Shown here: positions 8,389 to 17,478 of the stretch, in pieces | Numbering within the stretch: position 1 is the first letter of the stretch | Layout: each line of letters starts with the position of its first letter | DNA from: CAVTPD01 sp963736575 | GTDB taxonomy: Bacteria > Bacteroidota > Bacteroidia > Cytophagales > JAAEPT01 | Direction of reading: 5' to 3' | Length of the DNA: 64,000 bases | Assembly: GCA_963736575.1 (NCBI GenBank) | Contig: CAVTPD010000003.1 | Coordinates: 620,001-684,000, forward strand | Position numbers and translations under genes: made by a program | The notes under the pieces: model-generated | What the model saw: the letters and a program-made list of their open reading frames with translations, nothing else | Databases searched by the model: none | Told to the model about the DNA's origin: nothing

Positions 8389-9660
8389 TTATGAATAAAG
8401 AGGGAAATCCGCCATGAAAGCGTTCACTTCTTTTTTCACTTCAGCAAGTGTGTTGGCATCTTCGTGGTTGGTAATCACTTTGTCAATTAACTCAGCAATT
8501 TTAACCATGTCTGTTTCTTTTAAACCTCTGGTAGTTATTGCACACGTTCCTAAACGCATACCTGAAGTAACAAAAGGAGATCTAGTATCGAAAGGAACCA
8601 TGTTTTTATTTACCGTAATGTCTGCCTCCACCAAAGCGTTTTCAGCTTGTTTACCGTTAACGTCTTTCGATGTTAAGTCAATTAACATAGAGTGGTTTTC
8701 TGTTCCGCCCGAAATAATAGAATAACCTTTAGCAATCAAGGCATCTGCCAATGAAGCCGCATTTTTAATTACTTGTTTAGCATATTCTAAATACTCGTCA
8801 GTTAATGCTTCTTTGAAAGCTACGGCTTTAGCTGCAATTACATGCTCTAAAGGACCACCTTGTGTACCCGGGAAAACAGCGCCATCTAAAATTTGGCTCA
8901 TCATTTTCACTTGTCCTTTAAGTGTTTTTTGTCCCCAAGGGTTTTCAAAATCTTTACCCATCATAATTACACCACCTCTAGGTCCTCTTAAAGACTTATG
9001 TGTTGTAGAAGTAATAATATGGCAGTGAGGCATTGGGTTATTTAATAATCCTTTGGCAATTAAACCGGCAGGGTGAGCAATATCTGCTAATAATAAAGCA
9101 CCTATTTTGTCTGCAATAGCACGGAATCTAGCGTAATCCCAATCTCTAGAATAAGCTGAGGCACCACAAATGATTAGTTTTGGTTGTACTTCCAACGCAA
9201 TTTTTTCTACGTTGTCCATATCAATTCTACCGGTTTCTTTTTGAACGCCGTAGAAATTAGCTTGGTAATATTTACCCGAAAGGTTTACCGGAGAACCGTG
9301 TGAAAGGTGACCACCGTGAGATAAATCGAAACCTAAAATGCTATCACCAGGTTGTAAACAGCCTATGAAAACGGCAGCGTTTGCTTGCGCTCCTGAATGC
9401 GGCTGAACGTTGGCCCATTCTGCACCAAATAATTCTTTTAAGCGGTCAATAGCTATTTGTTCTACTTGGTCAACTACTTCGCAACCACCGTAGTAACGTT
9501 TGTTCGGAAGACCTTCCGCATATTTATTGGTAAGAACGCTTCCCATTGCTTCCATTACTTGCTTAGAAGTAAAGTTTTCGGAAGCGATAAGTTCAATTCC
9601 TCTTTCCTGACGTTGCTGTTCTTCAGCAATTAAATTGAATATTTCCTGATCTCTTTGCAT
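8389..9660 (-). CDS. glyA: Serine hydroxymethyltransferase
   Basis: 423 residues from the chosen ATG at 9660. Upstream in-frame codons (to 9687) overlap the promoter and lack similarity, while MQRDQEIFNLIAEEQ is the usual family start. The PLP-binding Lys222 lies in TTHKSLRGPRGG. IELIASENF near the N-terminus and NKYAEGLPNKRYYGG are also hallmark motifs. It converts serine plus tetrahydrofolate to glycine plus 5,10-methylene-tetrahydrofolate in the cytoplasm. It is first in the minus-strand run glyA-tatC-rpiB-P450-FAAL and has a clear promoter at 9685-9715. Confidence 0.97.
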   Translation of the reverse strand: MQRDQEIFNLIAEEQQRQERGIELIASENFTSKQVMEAMGSVLTNKYAEGLPNKRYYGGCEVVDQVEQIAIDRLKELFGAEWANVQPHSGAQANAAVFIGCLQPGDSILGFDLSHGGHLSHGSPVNLSGKYYQANFYGVQKETGRIDMDNVEKIALEVQPKLIICGASAYSRDWDYARFRAIADKIGALLLADIAHPAGLIAKGLLNNPMPHCHIITSTTHKSLRGPRGGVIMMGKDFENPWGQKTLKGQVKMMSQILDGAVFPGTQGGPLEHVIAAKAVAFKEALTDEYLEYAKQVIKNAASLADALIAKGYSIISGGTENHSMLIDLTSKDVNGKQAENALVEADITVNKNMVPFDTRSPFVTSGMRLGTCAITTRGLKETDMVKIAELIDKVITNHEDANTLAEVKKEVNAFMADFPLYS

Positions 9661-9684
9661 TAGGTTCGGTTTAAAAACTCGGTG

Positions 9685-9715
9685 CAAAAATACACGTACA
9701 TTTTGTCTAAAACAA
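9685..9715 (-). promoter_or_regulatory. Bacteroidota-type promoter of glyA
   Basis: On the minus strand a -33 TTG (9713-9715) is separated by 20 nt from the -7 element TATTTTTG (9685-9692), matching TTG-N17-23-TAnnTTTG. The position, about 25 nt ahead of the glyA ATG at 9660, fits and supports that start. Confidence 0.7.
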
Positions 9716-9805
9716 ATAGAGTTTCAGGCATAAAAATTAAGGGTGAAATTAGGGTGGTATAGGTGGGAAATACTTGGGCAAGAATAAATCAGTGAAGCCT
9801 TCAAT

Positions 9806-10087
9806 TTCTAGCGCGAATGTTACATCCGTGGTGCTAGTGGCACGGAACTAAGTTCCCAGAAAGGTAAGCAAGAAAACAACTAATGCGATTACTTTAAGTA
9901 ATCGCATTAGTTAGCAAAGGCTTCGCTTTCTAAAACGTCGACGAGGTTTAAAACCTCGTTGACGTTGGGTAGATTTTATCTCCCTCGTTTCAATACCGCG
10001 ATATAATCGCTATTCTCATCCGCCCTAATTGCGCTGCTCTAAAAAAGGGTGTATGGATTAGGTTTAAACACCATGCAAAGCATGGCG
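9806..10087. repeat. Second cluster of strong palindromes in the gap behind glyA
   Basis: The non-coding stretch 9716-10132 contains a perfect 17-bp inverted repeat around one base (9878-9912), a 16-bp inverted repeat with one G-T pair (9934-9966; inner ACGAGGTTT / AAACCTCGT), a CTAGC...GCTAG hairpin around 9808-9837, the GGAACT-A-AGTTCC element (9844-9856), a 5-bp GCGAT/ATCGC hairpin (about 9998-10010) and CCATGC-AAA-GCATGG (10071-10085) inside the CACCA...TGGCGGGAAC frame also seen near 3445. No gene is apparent. The block separates core genes from the two less common genes at 10133-11415. Confidence 0.6.
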
Positions 10088-10132
10088 GGAACGGAGGGCT
10101 AGTTTAGGTCTATTCCTGATGTTAAGGACTTT

Positions 10133-10345
10133 TTAAATTGAATTTATCACTATGCTTTGGGGCTTATTAGTCTTATAAATTATAACCTTATTAGTGTCAT
10201 TTGGGGTGATATCAAATGATTCAACAAATGCAGTACTTTCTGAAAATGAAGTAAAAGAAACTTCTTCATAAGTTTCATCATTAACTATTTTGATAAACGA
10301 ATCAGAAAAACCAAGTTTTTTTAAAAGTTCATTTTTTTCTTCCAT
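10133..10345 (-). CDS. Small protein of unknown function (70 aa)
   Basis: Not recognised. It is 70 residues, with an acidic, charged N-terminal half (MEEKNELLKKLGF) and a beta-prone C-terminal half ending in hydrophobic residues. There is no signal peptide, membrane segment or Cys. The ATG lies 2 nt after the stop of the serine-protease-like gene, so the two are almost certainly translated from one mRNA and may act together. A partner or inhibitor role is conceivable but nothing in the sequence proves it. A+T-rich like its neighbour. Confidence 0.65.
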   Translation of the reverse strand: MEEKNELLKKLGFSDSFIKIVNDETYEEVSFTSFSESTAFVESFDITPNDTNKVIIYKTNKPQSIVINSI

Positions 10346-10347
10346 AA

Positions 10348-11415
10348 CTATTTGTTTTGTCCGTTGGGTAAATCGTTTCTAATGATACAGTAATTATCTG
10401 ATACAAATATCTTTGCTATTGGTGTATTTTCAAAGACCCAATAGAATAAAGCCCACATTCTTCTCATAGCTCGATCTAAACCTTCGATTTCTTCTGCCTT
10501 TTTTATTTTCAATTTGCAAACATCCCAAGCGGCTTCTCTCGTAATAGCGTGTCCGTGGTTTTTCCATTGACTATGGTTACAAAGTAAACTAGCAATATCA
10601 TTCGCTCGCTTTTTCCTTTCTTCATCAGTTACTTCCGCGCCTGAACTTGAGTGATGCGTCCAAGGTTTAAATTTGTAATTACACAAATATTCTTCGACCA
10701 ATTGAATGGAATAATTACTTGCACTCATTGCATTTCCAATTTCTTTTGGATCAATGCCCCTTAAAATCTGTAAATCAGTCCATGCGGGTTGTCGCCCTTT
10801 TTTAATTGCATCTTCACCTCTCTTTTTAATCTCCTCTACTAAGGTTAAAAGAGATTGAGCTGGAACAAATTCACCATTCCTATTCCTTACTTGGGGATCA
10901 ATCGGGCCAATTTGTGATTGATTTGTCATTATAATCTCATCTCCAGACATTGAAAATATCGTTCCTGCACTCATTGCTTTATTTAAGATTAGAAAATTGA
11001 CTTTTTCAAATCTTGGTCGTAGAGTGTTAACGAATTTTGCTACTTGATGCGCAAATCCACCAGGTGTCACTAAAGCAATATCAATTTCTTTAACCTCTTT
11101 AGGCAAAGAAGCTATCATTTCATTAAATGGTAGGTCATCTGAATCATCAATTGCGACTGGAACGTTTCTAGGCTTAACGACATTAGCTATATAACAAACT
11201 AATGGTACATTACGAACTGTCTGTATTTCTTTAATGCTTTTTCTTATCTCCTCTAAAAAATTCAGGTTAGTATATTGATAATTTAATAGGCTTTCAAACT
11301 CTCTTCCATCGACCATCCTATCGAGCAAAGTAGATGAGGTGTTTTTGGGCAGGGCCTTGGGAGGTTGCTTTTGAGGTATAAACTGTTTAGGGTTTCTTCT
11401 ATTTCCTTTACTCAT
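10348..11415 (-). CDS. ClpP/SppA-like serine protease (SDH proteinase family)
   Basis: 355 residues from ATG 11415; the frame is open to 11472 but the upstream codons look like leader. After a basic, proline-rich N-terminus (~45 residues) comes a ClpP/crotonase-like core: PLVCYIANVV, a VTPGGFAHQVAKFVN strand-helix (GG oxyanion region), NKAMSAGTIFSMSGDEI carrying the likely nucleophile Ser, and GPIDPQ. These match the serine dehydrogenase proteinase-like branch of the SppA/ClpP clan (PF01972-type). About 130 extra C-terminal residues are rich in His, Trp and Lys. No signal peptide or membrane helix is seen, so a cytoplasmic location is likely. Substrate unknown. Coupled to the 70-residue gene; both sit between palindrome blocks. 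Confidence 0.75.
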   Translation of the reverse strand: MSKGNRRNPKQFIPQKQPPKALPKNTSSTLLDRMVDGREFESLLNYQYTNLNFLEEIRKSIKEIQTVRNVPLVCYIANVVKPRNVPVAIDDSDDLPFNEMIASLPKEVKEIDIALVTPGGFAHQVAKFVNTLRPRFEKVNFLILNKAMSAGTIFSMSGDEIIMTNQSQIGPIDPQVRNRNGEFVPAQSLLTLVEEIKKRGEDAIKKGRQPAWTDLQILRGIDPKEIGNAMSASNYSIQLVEEYLCNYKFKPWTHHSSSGAEVTDEERKKRANDIASLLCNHSQWKNHGHAITREAAWDVCKLKIKKAEEIEGLDRAMRRMWALFYWVFENTPIAKIFVSDNYCIIRNDLPNGQNK

Positions 11416-11572
11416 ATATAGTTCATTTATTATACCTACCATTTTGATATGTATAAATTTTATATACATCAAAAATAATGTTTACTCTCCTAAATAAACC
11501 AAAGCCCTTCATAAACAGAACTAAACAGTCATTTTTTTAACAACATTAGTAAAAGTTAACGGTGTTGGTCTA

Positions 11573-11605
11573 ACTCCCAAGGGGACTTGGAGTCCCCTCG
11601 GGAGT
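11573..11605. repeat. Strong 14-bp hairpin between protease and receptor genes
   Basis: ACTCCC-A-AGGGGACT / TGG / AGTCCCCT-C-GGGAGT forms a stem of 14 pairs with one mismatch and a 3-nt loop, much more G+C-rich than its surroundings. GTTAAC occurs on both sides (about 11555 and 11609). It lies after the receptor gene (stop at 11636, minus strand) but has no T tract, so it resembles the other dispersed palindromes more than a standard terminator. Confidence 0.6.
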
Positions 11606-11635
11606 GTGTTAACTGATCATCAATCCCAAAACTAA

Positions 11636-13508
11636 CTACATACCCACTATCAACTCACCCAATTCTAACTTGTCTTTTTTAGTAGTTTTCTGAAGGACTT
11701 CTTTCTGGGTAATGATTTTCTTTTTAAAACTCCAAGCCGAGTTACGGCTGATACCTAACATTTCCGCTAATTCATCTACCGTGTATTTATTAGAATTCAG
11801 GTTAATTAAATACGTGAAAAACAGAGCCTTTTGCAGATCCATTTTTAAGGCATGGAACAAAGTCCCCGAAGTCAATGAATGTGGCGTCTTACAGCTTGTA
11901 CAAATTCGGTCGTATTCGTTTTTCAGTTTAAAATCATTTGCCCCACACTTCTTGCAAACAAAGGTTTTGTCTTCCCATTTCGACTTAAAAATAAAATCTA
12001 AACAGCTTTTTTTAGTAGGGAATACTTCACAAAAGGCTTCAAAACTCAACTCTTTAGCCGTAATCATTTGTTGCGTTGACTTCTGAACTTCCTTTTGCAA
12101 ACGAAAATTATTCATATCCAGTTGTTCGTTCATTTTATACAACTGGGCTTGTAAATCGTTTAATCGAAGATTGGCTTGTTCTAACTCGTTGCTTTTTTGT
12201 TGCAAAGATTTAGTACGTTCTACCACCTTTCCTTCCAGTTCCTTATTCACTTTATCTTTCAGTTTTTCGTTTTCTTCCAAGCCTTTTATCACAGCCTTTT
12301 GAGCCAGCTCCCTACTTTTAATAGTAAATTTTACTTGCTGACCAACTGCCATAGAAAGCACCACGGCTTCGGTTATAAATGCAAAATTGAAAGAATAAAC
12401 AGGCAAAATACCAGACGGGATTAAGTTGAGCAATCGCAAGAGGTAAATCAAAAAACTCAATAGTATAATTGTATTTCCAACCAAAAAGAAAAAAGTAGTC
12501 CTTCGGCTAGAACCCGGTATTTGCAAGACCATAAAATAGCATACTGCAAAAGGGATAATGTACAAAATAGAACCAAAAAGGCGAAGCCGGAAAGTAAATA
12601 GTATGCAAAACATAATACCCTATAAAAAGCACAAAAGATCCCATTAATAGGCTTGAATTTCTTTTTGGAATATTTCCGCAATTCCGAAAAAGAAGTAGCA
12701 TACAACAAGTATGAAATCAACAAACAAAGCGGTGCTAAATGATGCACCAAGACATTGACTTCGGGGTTGTTTCTCCAAATAAACTGAAAACCCAAACCGT
12801 CTTCTTTAAGGCAAAAAGAGCACAGCTGAGTATGTAAAACACATAATAGAGGTAGGTTTTATTCTTATCGGTGAAAAAGAGAATGATATTGTAAATACAC
12901 AGAATAAAAATAACGCCATAAAAAATCCCCAACAGCAAGTATTCGGTTAAGGAATACGACATTAATTCCGAAGTAGTGCTTAAATCGGTAGCAAAAGAGG
13001 AATGAAACCGAGAACGCAGTTTCACATAAATGGTCTTGGTTTCGTTGGGGTTTAGATAAACATCAAAAACAAAGTTCTTATGAATAATGGGGCGCGCCGT
13101 AAACGGAAACTGTGTACCCGAAGTATAATGTTCTTCTCCCGAAAAAAAATCGATCTCTTCAAAATCAGGATCATTAAAATTAAGAACACGGTGTTGATCT
13201 TCCTTTAAAGTATTTATTATCCTGAATTTTAACCAATACGCAGCCTTGGTATTGGCTATTACATTTTTCTTGTTCAGCTGAAAAGAAGAATCGGCCAACA
13301 GCTTAATGGCTGCAAATGGCAAATCTGCTGTATCTTCATACACCAAAAAATCAGTTTGTATATTCCTGATCATGGCATCACTTTGCTGTATTTCTATCGT
13401 TCTGGAAAAAGATCTTCCGTTCAGAAAAAAGAGCAACAAAAAACACAAAAGAAGATTTTTTATCTGCTTTAAATTTTTGCTTGTATAAGAAGAGTACAAA
13501 AACCTCAT
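11636..13508 (-). pseudogene. 7TMR-DISM membrane receptor fused to an IS1595-type zinc ribbon and HTH; two frameshifts
   Basis: One gene spread over three frames. In order: signal peptide (MRFLYSS... to about ARTIEIQ; the start could also be 13526); an extracellular 7TMR-DISMED2-like beta domain (to ~13000); seven membrane segments starting at YLLLGIFYGVIF; a long coiled coil (ERTKSLQQKSNELEQ); then FPTKKSCLDFIFKSKW, a CxxC...CxxC zinc ribbon (Cys codons 11945-11956 and 11891-11902) with SLTSGTLF, and an HTH (ELAEMLGISRNSAWSFK). That last part matches the N-terminal DNA-binding region of IS1595-family transposases, without the nuclease. Frames join if one base is restored near 12798-12806 and one in the T run opposite 12575-12579. 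Inferred role: membrane-bound ligand-responsive regulator, perhaps of divergent bglX. Confidence 0.8.
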
Positions 13509-13663
13509 ATACATTAAATATAGCATATTTATCCTGAATTTTACAAGGGATATTTCATGATCGATTTACACAAAAAAGAGTCTCTAAAAACATCTTTCAA
13601 TACTCTTTTTATCAGAAACAAACTTGTTCTGCTTAAACTGAATGGAGAACAAAAAATAAGCTT

Positions 13664-15965
13664 ATGAAAACGAAATTCACATTATGGTTTACCCTAGGGA
13701 TCTTAACCTTACTAGGTGTAGCCTGCCAAGAAAATAAAGAAGCAGTAACTACGGTTTCTGCTACATCAGAAGTAGACCAAAAGGTAGATTCTGTATTGGC
13801 GTTAATGACTTTACAAGAAAAAATTGGTCAGTTAAATTTATACAACGGTTTTTGGGATGTTACAGGACCTGTTCCTGAAGACGACGATACGCAGAAGAAA
13901 TACGAACAAATTAAAAACGGTGGTGTGGGCGCCATGCTTAATATTACTTCGGTAGAAAAAGTACGCGAAGCACAACGACTTTGTGTAGAAAATAGTCGTT
14001 TAAAAATCCCGATGCTTTTTGGATACGACATTGTACACGGTTACCAAACCATGATGCCTATTCCTTTAGCAGAATCGGCGACTTGGGACACCGAATTAAT
14101 TGAAAAAACTACGGCTTATGTGGCCAAAGAAGCAACAGCTGCCGGATTAAACTGGACGTTTGCACCAATGGTTGACATCAGCAGAGATGCACGTTGGGGA
14201 CGTGTGATGGAAGGTGCCGGAGAAGACCCGTATTTAGGTTCTAAAATTGCTGTTGCCCGTGTTAAAGGATTTCAAGGTGATTTAAATTCTGACCATACCA
14301 TGGCGGCTTGCGTGAAACACTTTGCCGGTTATGGTTTTGCAGAAGGTGGGCGCGATTATAATTCGGGGGATTTTAGCAACAGTACCTTATACAACATTAT
14401 TTTACCTCCTTTTAAAGCCGCTTCTGAAGCTGGTGCAGCATCATTCATGAATGCTTTTAACGACATTGGTGGAACACCGGCAACAGGAAGTGCTTTCTTA
14501 CAGCGTGATATTTTAAAAGGCGATTGGGATTACGAAGGTTTTGTGGTTTCTGATTGGGCGTCTACCGCAGAATTAGTAACACATGGTGTAGCAACAGATA
14601 AAAAAGAAGCAGCAGAAATTGCTTTAAACGCAGGTTCCGATATGGATATGGAAGGCAAATGTTACATAGATAATTTAGAAACGTTGGTGAAAGAAGGAAA
14701 AGTTTCGGAAGCCAACATAGACGATGCCGTTCGTAGAATCTTAAAAGTGAAATTTGAATTGGGTTTATTTGACGATCCATACAAATACTGCAATGCTGAA
14801 TTGGAAAAAGAAATCATCGGTTCGGAAGAAGGAAAAGAAGTTGCCTTAAAAGGAGCACATAAAGCGATTGTATTGTTGAAAAACGAGAACAATTTACTCC
14901 CTTTAAATAAAGAAGAATCCATTACTTTAATTGGGCCTTTAGCAGAAGACAAAGATTCTCCTTTAGGTTCTTGGAGAGCGAAGGCCATTTCAAATTCAGC
15001 TATTTCTGTGTTAGAAGGTTTTCAGGCTGAAATTGGTGAAGACAAGGTGAAATACACACAAGGTTGCCGTTTGGTAGACGGAAAACGTTCGTTCATTTAT
15101 GAATTGAAGATTAACGAAACCGACAAAACCGGTTTTAAAGAAGCCATTGCATTGGCCAAAACTACCGATAAAGTGGTAATGGTTTTGGGCGAAGATTGCT
15201 TTCAGTCGGGAGAAGCAAGAAGCCGTACCGATCTTAAATTACCGGGCGTTCAGCAAGAGTTATTGAAAGAAGTTCACAAAGTAAATCCAAACATTGTGTT
15301 GGTTTTAATGAACGGAAGAGCTTTAGATTTAAGTTGGGAAGATGCGCACATTCCGGCCATTGTAGAAACGTGGCATTTAGGCTCTATGTCAGGAGAAGCT
15401 ATTGCAGATGTACTGTTTGGTGACGTAAATCCAAGTGGAAAAACAACGGTTTCATTTCCGTACACAGTAGGCCAAATGCCTATGTATTATAATATGAAAA
15501 ATACGGGTCGTCCAGCAAGCCAATGAATTTGAGAAAGAAATGGTTTTTTATTCGCACTATAGCGATGCTCCAAAAATGGCGTTGTATCCGTTTGGTTACG
15601 GATTGAGCTACACAGAATTTTCGTATTCGGATTTAAGCTTAAACAAAACTAGTTTAGATACTAACGGTGTTTTAGAAATTACTATAAACGTGAGCAATGT
15701 TGGCGATAGAGATGGTGACGAAATTGTTCAATTATACGTCCGTGATTTAGTTTCTAAAGAAACACGTCCGGTTATAGAATTGAAAGGCTTCCAGAAAATT
15801 AATCTTAAAACAGGTGGTTCTGAAAAAGTGACTTTCCAATTGAAACCAGAAGACTTGGGGTATTACCTTTCGAATGGAAAATTTACTATTGAAAGCGGTG
15901 AATTTGAAGTGATGGTAGGGCCAAATTCTAGGGATTTAGAAACGACAACGTTCAGCCTAAAATAA
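13664..15965 (+). pseudogene. bglX: GH3 beta-glucosidase BglX, probable lipoprotein, one frameshift
   Basis: Two adjoining frames (13664-15526 and from about 15521 to 15965) make one full-length family 3 glycoside hydrolase of about 765 residues. The lipoprotein signal ends at LLGVAC. The catalytic nucleophile is Asp297 in GFVVSDWAST. The (alpha/beta)6-sandwich domain follows (IVLLKNENNLLPL) and, after the shift, the YPFGYGLSYTEF and fibronectin-III-like C-terminal region. Removing one C in GCCAATG at about 15519-15522 restores continuity. If intact in the organism, it would release glucose from beta-linked oligosaccharides in the periplasm or at the surface. It is divergent from the receptor gene with 137-155 nt between starts. 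Confidence 0.88.
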
Positions 15966-16003
15966 GCTAAAACGAACTTTTTTAGTTATAATAGATGTTA
16001 AGT

Positions 16004-16026
16004 GGGACTTGTATTTTACAAGTCCC
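16004..16026 (+). terminator. Terminator after bglX
   Basis: A perfect 10-bp stem GGGACTTGTA / TACAAGTCCC with a 3-nt loop, followed by a short T-rich stretch. It lies upstream of the DUF2254 ATG at 16046, which argues against starting that gene at the upstream in-frame codon 15995. Confidence 0.75.
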
Positions 16027-16045
16027 TTACTTTTACAATTACCCT

Positions 16046-17272
16046 ATGTTAAAAACGATTAAGATCTGGTTACAGAACAATTATTTCCGAATTATAAACA
16101 GCATTGCTTTTTACCCTGCTTTTATCGGCTTTCTGTTTTTAATTGGCTCTTCCTTGATTATTTCTTTCGATTTTTCGGAATGGGGAAAAGAACTTAAATC
16201 GGAATTGCCATGGTTAGTATTAAAAGATGCTTCTACCGCCAGAAGTATAATTTCAGCCATTTCTGCCGGAATAATTTCGTTAACCGTTTTTAGTTTTTCA
16301 ATGGTGATGATTGTATTAAACCAGGCGGCATCACAAATGAGTAACCGAGTACTGAACAAACTTATAGGCAACCGTTTTCAGCAAATTGTTTTGGGCATTT
16401 ACATTGGCACAATTGTTTATGCCTTTTTCTTAATGACCACCATTCGGGATATTGACTCGGGGATTTATATTCCTTCCATAAGTACCTATTTATTAATTCT
16501 GCTTACCATATTCGATATTTTCCTTTTCATCTATTTCCTACATTACATTACGCAGTCGGTAAAATACGAAGTGATTGTACGTAGAATTTATGTTCAGACC
16601 AAAAACGAATTAAAAGAAGCGTGTTTACTGAAAAGAGAACCTAACGACATTTTTCAAGAGGTAGAAAAATGGCATAAAATAGTGGCTAATCGTTCTGGAG
16701 TATATGAAGGCTTTAATCAAAAAACGCTGCTAAAACTTTGCCAAAAACACAATTGCACGATCTATTTAGCCCACACGCCTGGTACTTTTGTTTTGGAAGA
16801 TACGTTACTTTTTAAATGCAATATTCCATTAGAGAAAGAAGTAGAAGAAGAATTTCTGGCGGCTATTTACTTGCATTTTGACGAGTCTATAGACGCTAAC
16901 TTTTTTTATGGTTTTAGGCAGTTAATGGAAATTGCCATTAAAGCCTTAAGTCCTGGTATAAATGACCCTGGGACGGCGGTTATCAGCTTAAGAGCTCTAG
17001 CGCAACTACTATCTTATAGAGCTAACCGATTTCCGAAAAACCGAATAAGAGACGAAGAAGATCAAGTACTAATTTTGATAAAGGAAATGACTTTTGAACA
17101 AATCTTTTCGGAAACTATTTTACCGATTTGGGACTATGGAAAAGAAGACCGAATGATACAGAAAGAATTACACAACGTATTAAATCAACTTTTAACCAAA
17201 CAAGAAAACCCTATGGTAGAAGAGCTTTTAAATGAAGTAGATAACGAGATGGGAAAACGATATCTTTTATAA
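16046..17272 (+). CDS. DUF2254 family membrane protein
   Basis: 408 residues from ATG 16046, chosen because upstream codons run through a terminator. About four membrane segments lie in the first 180 residues (YPAFIGFLFLIGSSLII; SAGIISLTVFSFSMVMIV; IVLGIYIGTIVYAFFLM; LILLTIFDIFLFIYFL), followed by a soluble C-terminal domain of ~220 residues. The motif KALSPGINDPGTA is characteristic of DUF2254. The biochemical role of the family is not established. It stands alone between bglX and a convergent minus-strand operon. Confidence 0.85.
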   Translation: MLKTIKIWLQNNYFRIINSIAFYPAFIGFLFLIGSSLIISFDFSEWGKELKSELPWLVLKDASTARSIISAISAGIISLTVFSFSMVMIVLNQAASQMSNRVLNKLIGNRFQQIVLGIYIGTIVYAFFLMTTIRDIDSGIYIPSISTYLLILLTIFDIFLFIYFLHYITQSVKYEVIVRRIYVQTKNELKEACLLKREPNDIFQEVEKWHKIVANRSGVYEGFNQKTLLKLCQKHNCTIYLAHTPGTFVLEDTLLFKCNIPLEKEVEEEFLAAIYLHFDESIDANFFYGFRQLMEIAIKALSPGINDPGTAVISLRALAQLLSYRANRFPKNRIRDEEDQVLILIKEMTFEQIFSETILPIWDYGKEDRMIQKELHNVLNQLLTKQENPMVEELLNEVDNEMGKRYLL

Positions 17273-17287
17273 ATCTAAATACTTTTC

Positions 17288-17473
17288 TTATTGCTTTAAA
17301 TATCTTCTTCTAATCTTGTTAATTAAAAACAGCTTTTGGGCGGTAAAACTCTTTTCATTGATTTCTGAAAAAATTTTGAGCCATTCTTCCCATCGTTCCG
17401 GTTCAGCAGATTTAAACTGATCGGAATCAATATTCTTAGATTCTAAATAGGCATTAAATTCTTCTTCCATCAA
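17288..17473 (-). CDS. Small hypothetical protein (61 aa) downstream of rlmN
   Basis: Not recognised. 61 residues, acidic at the N-terminus (MMEEEFNAYLESK) and basic at the end (INKIRRRYLKQ), mostly helical by composition, with no signal or membrane segment. The start is 5 nt after the rlmN stop, which indicates co-translation. Either of two consecutive ATGs could be used. Confidence 0.6.
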   Translation of the reverse strand: MMEEEFNAYLESKNIDSDQFKSAEPERWEEWLKIFSEINEKSFTAQKLFLINKIRRRYLKQ

Positions 17474-17478
17474 TGTTA

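Noticed and set aside
9878..9966. CRISPR array
   Set aside because: The repeats are different palindromes placed side by side, not identical direct repeats with spacers, and no cas gene is present.
12507..12701. Separate small membrane-protein gene inside the receptor region
   Set aside because: It is a third-frame reading of the receptor's membrane segments; the other two frames join into one protein with better domain continuity.
15995..16045. Upstream start for the DUF2254 gene
   Set aside because: This part contains the bglX terminator hairpin; ATG 16046 gives the normal family start.
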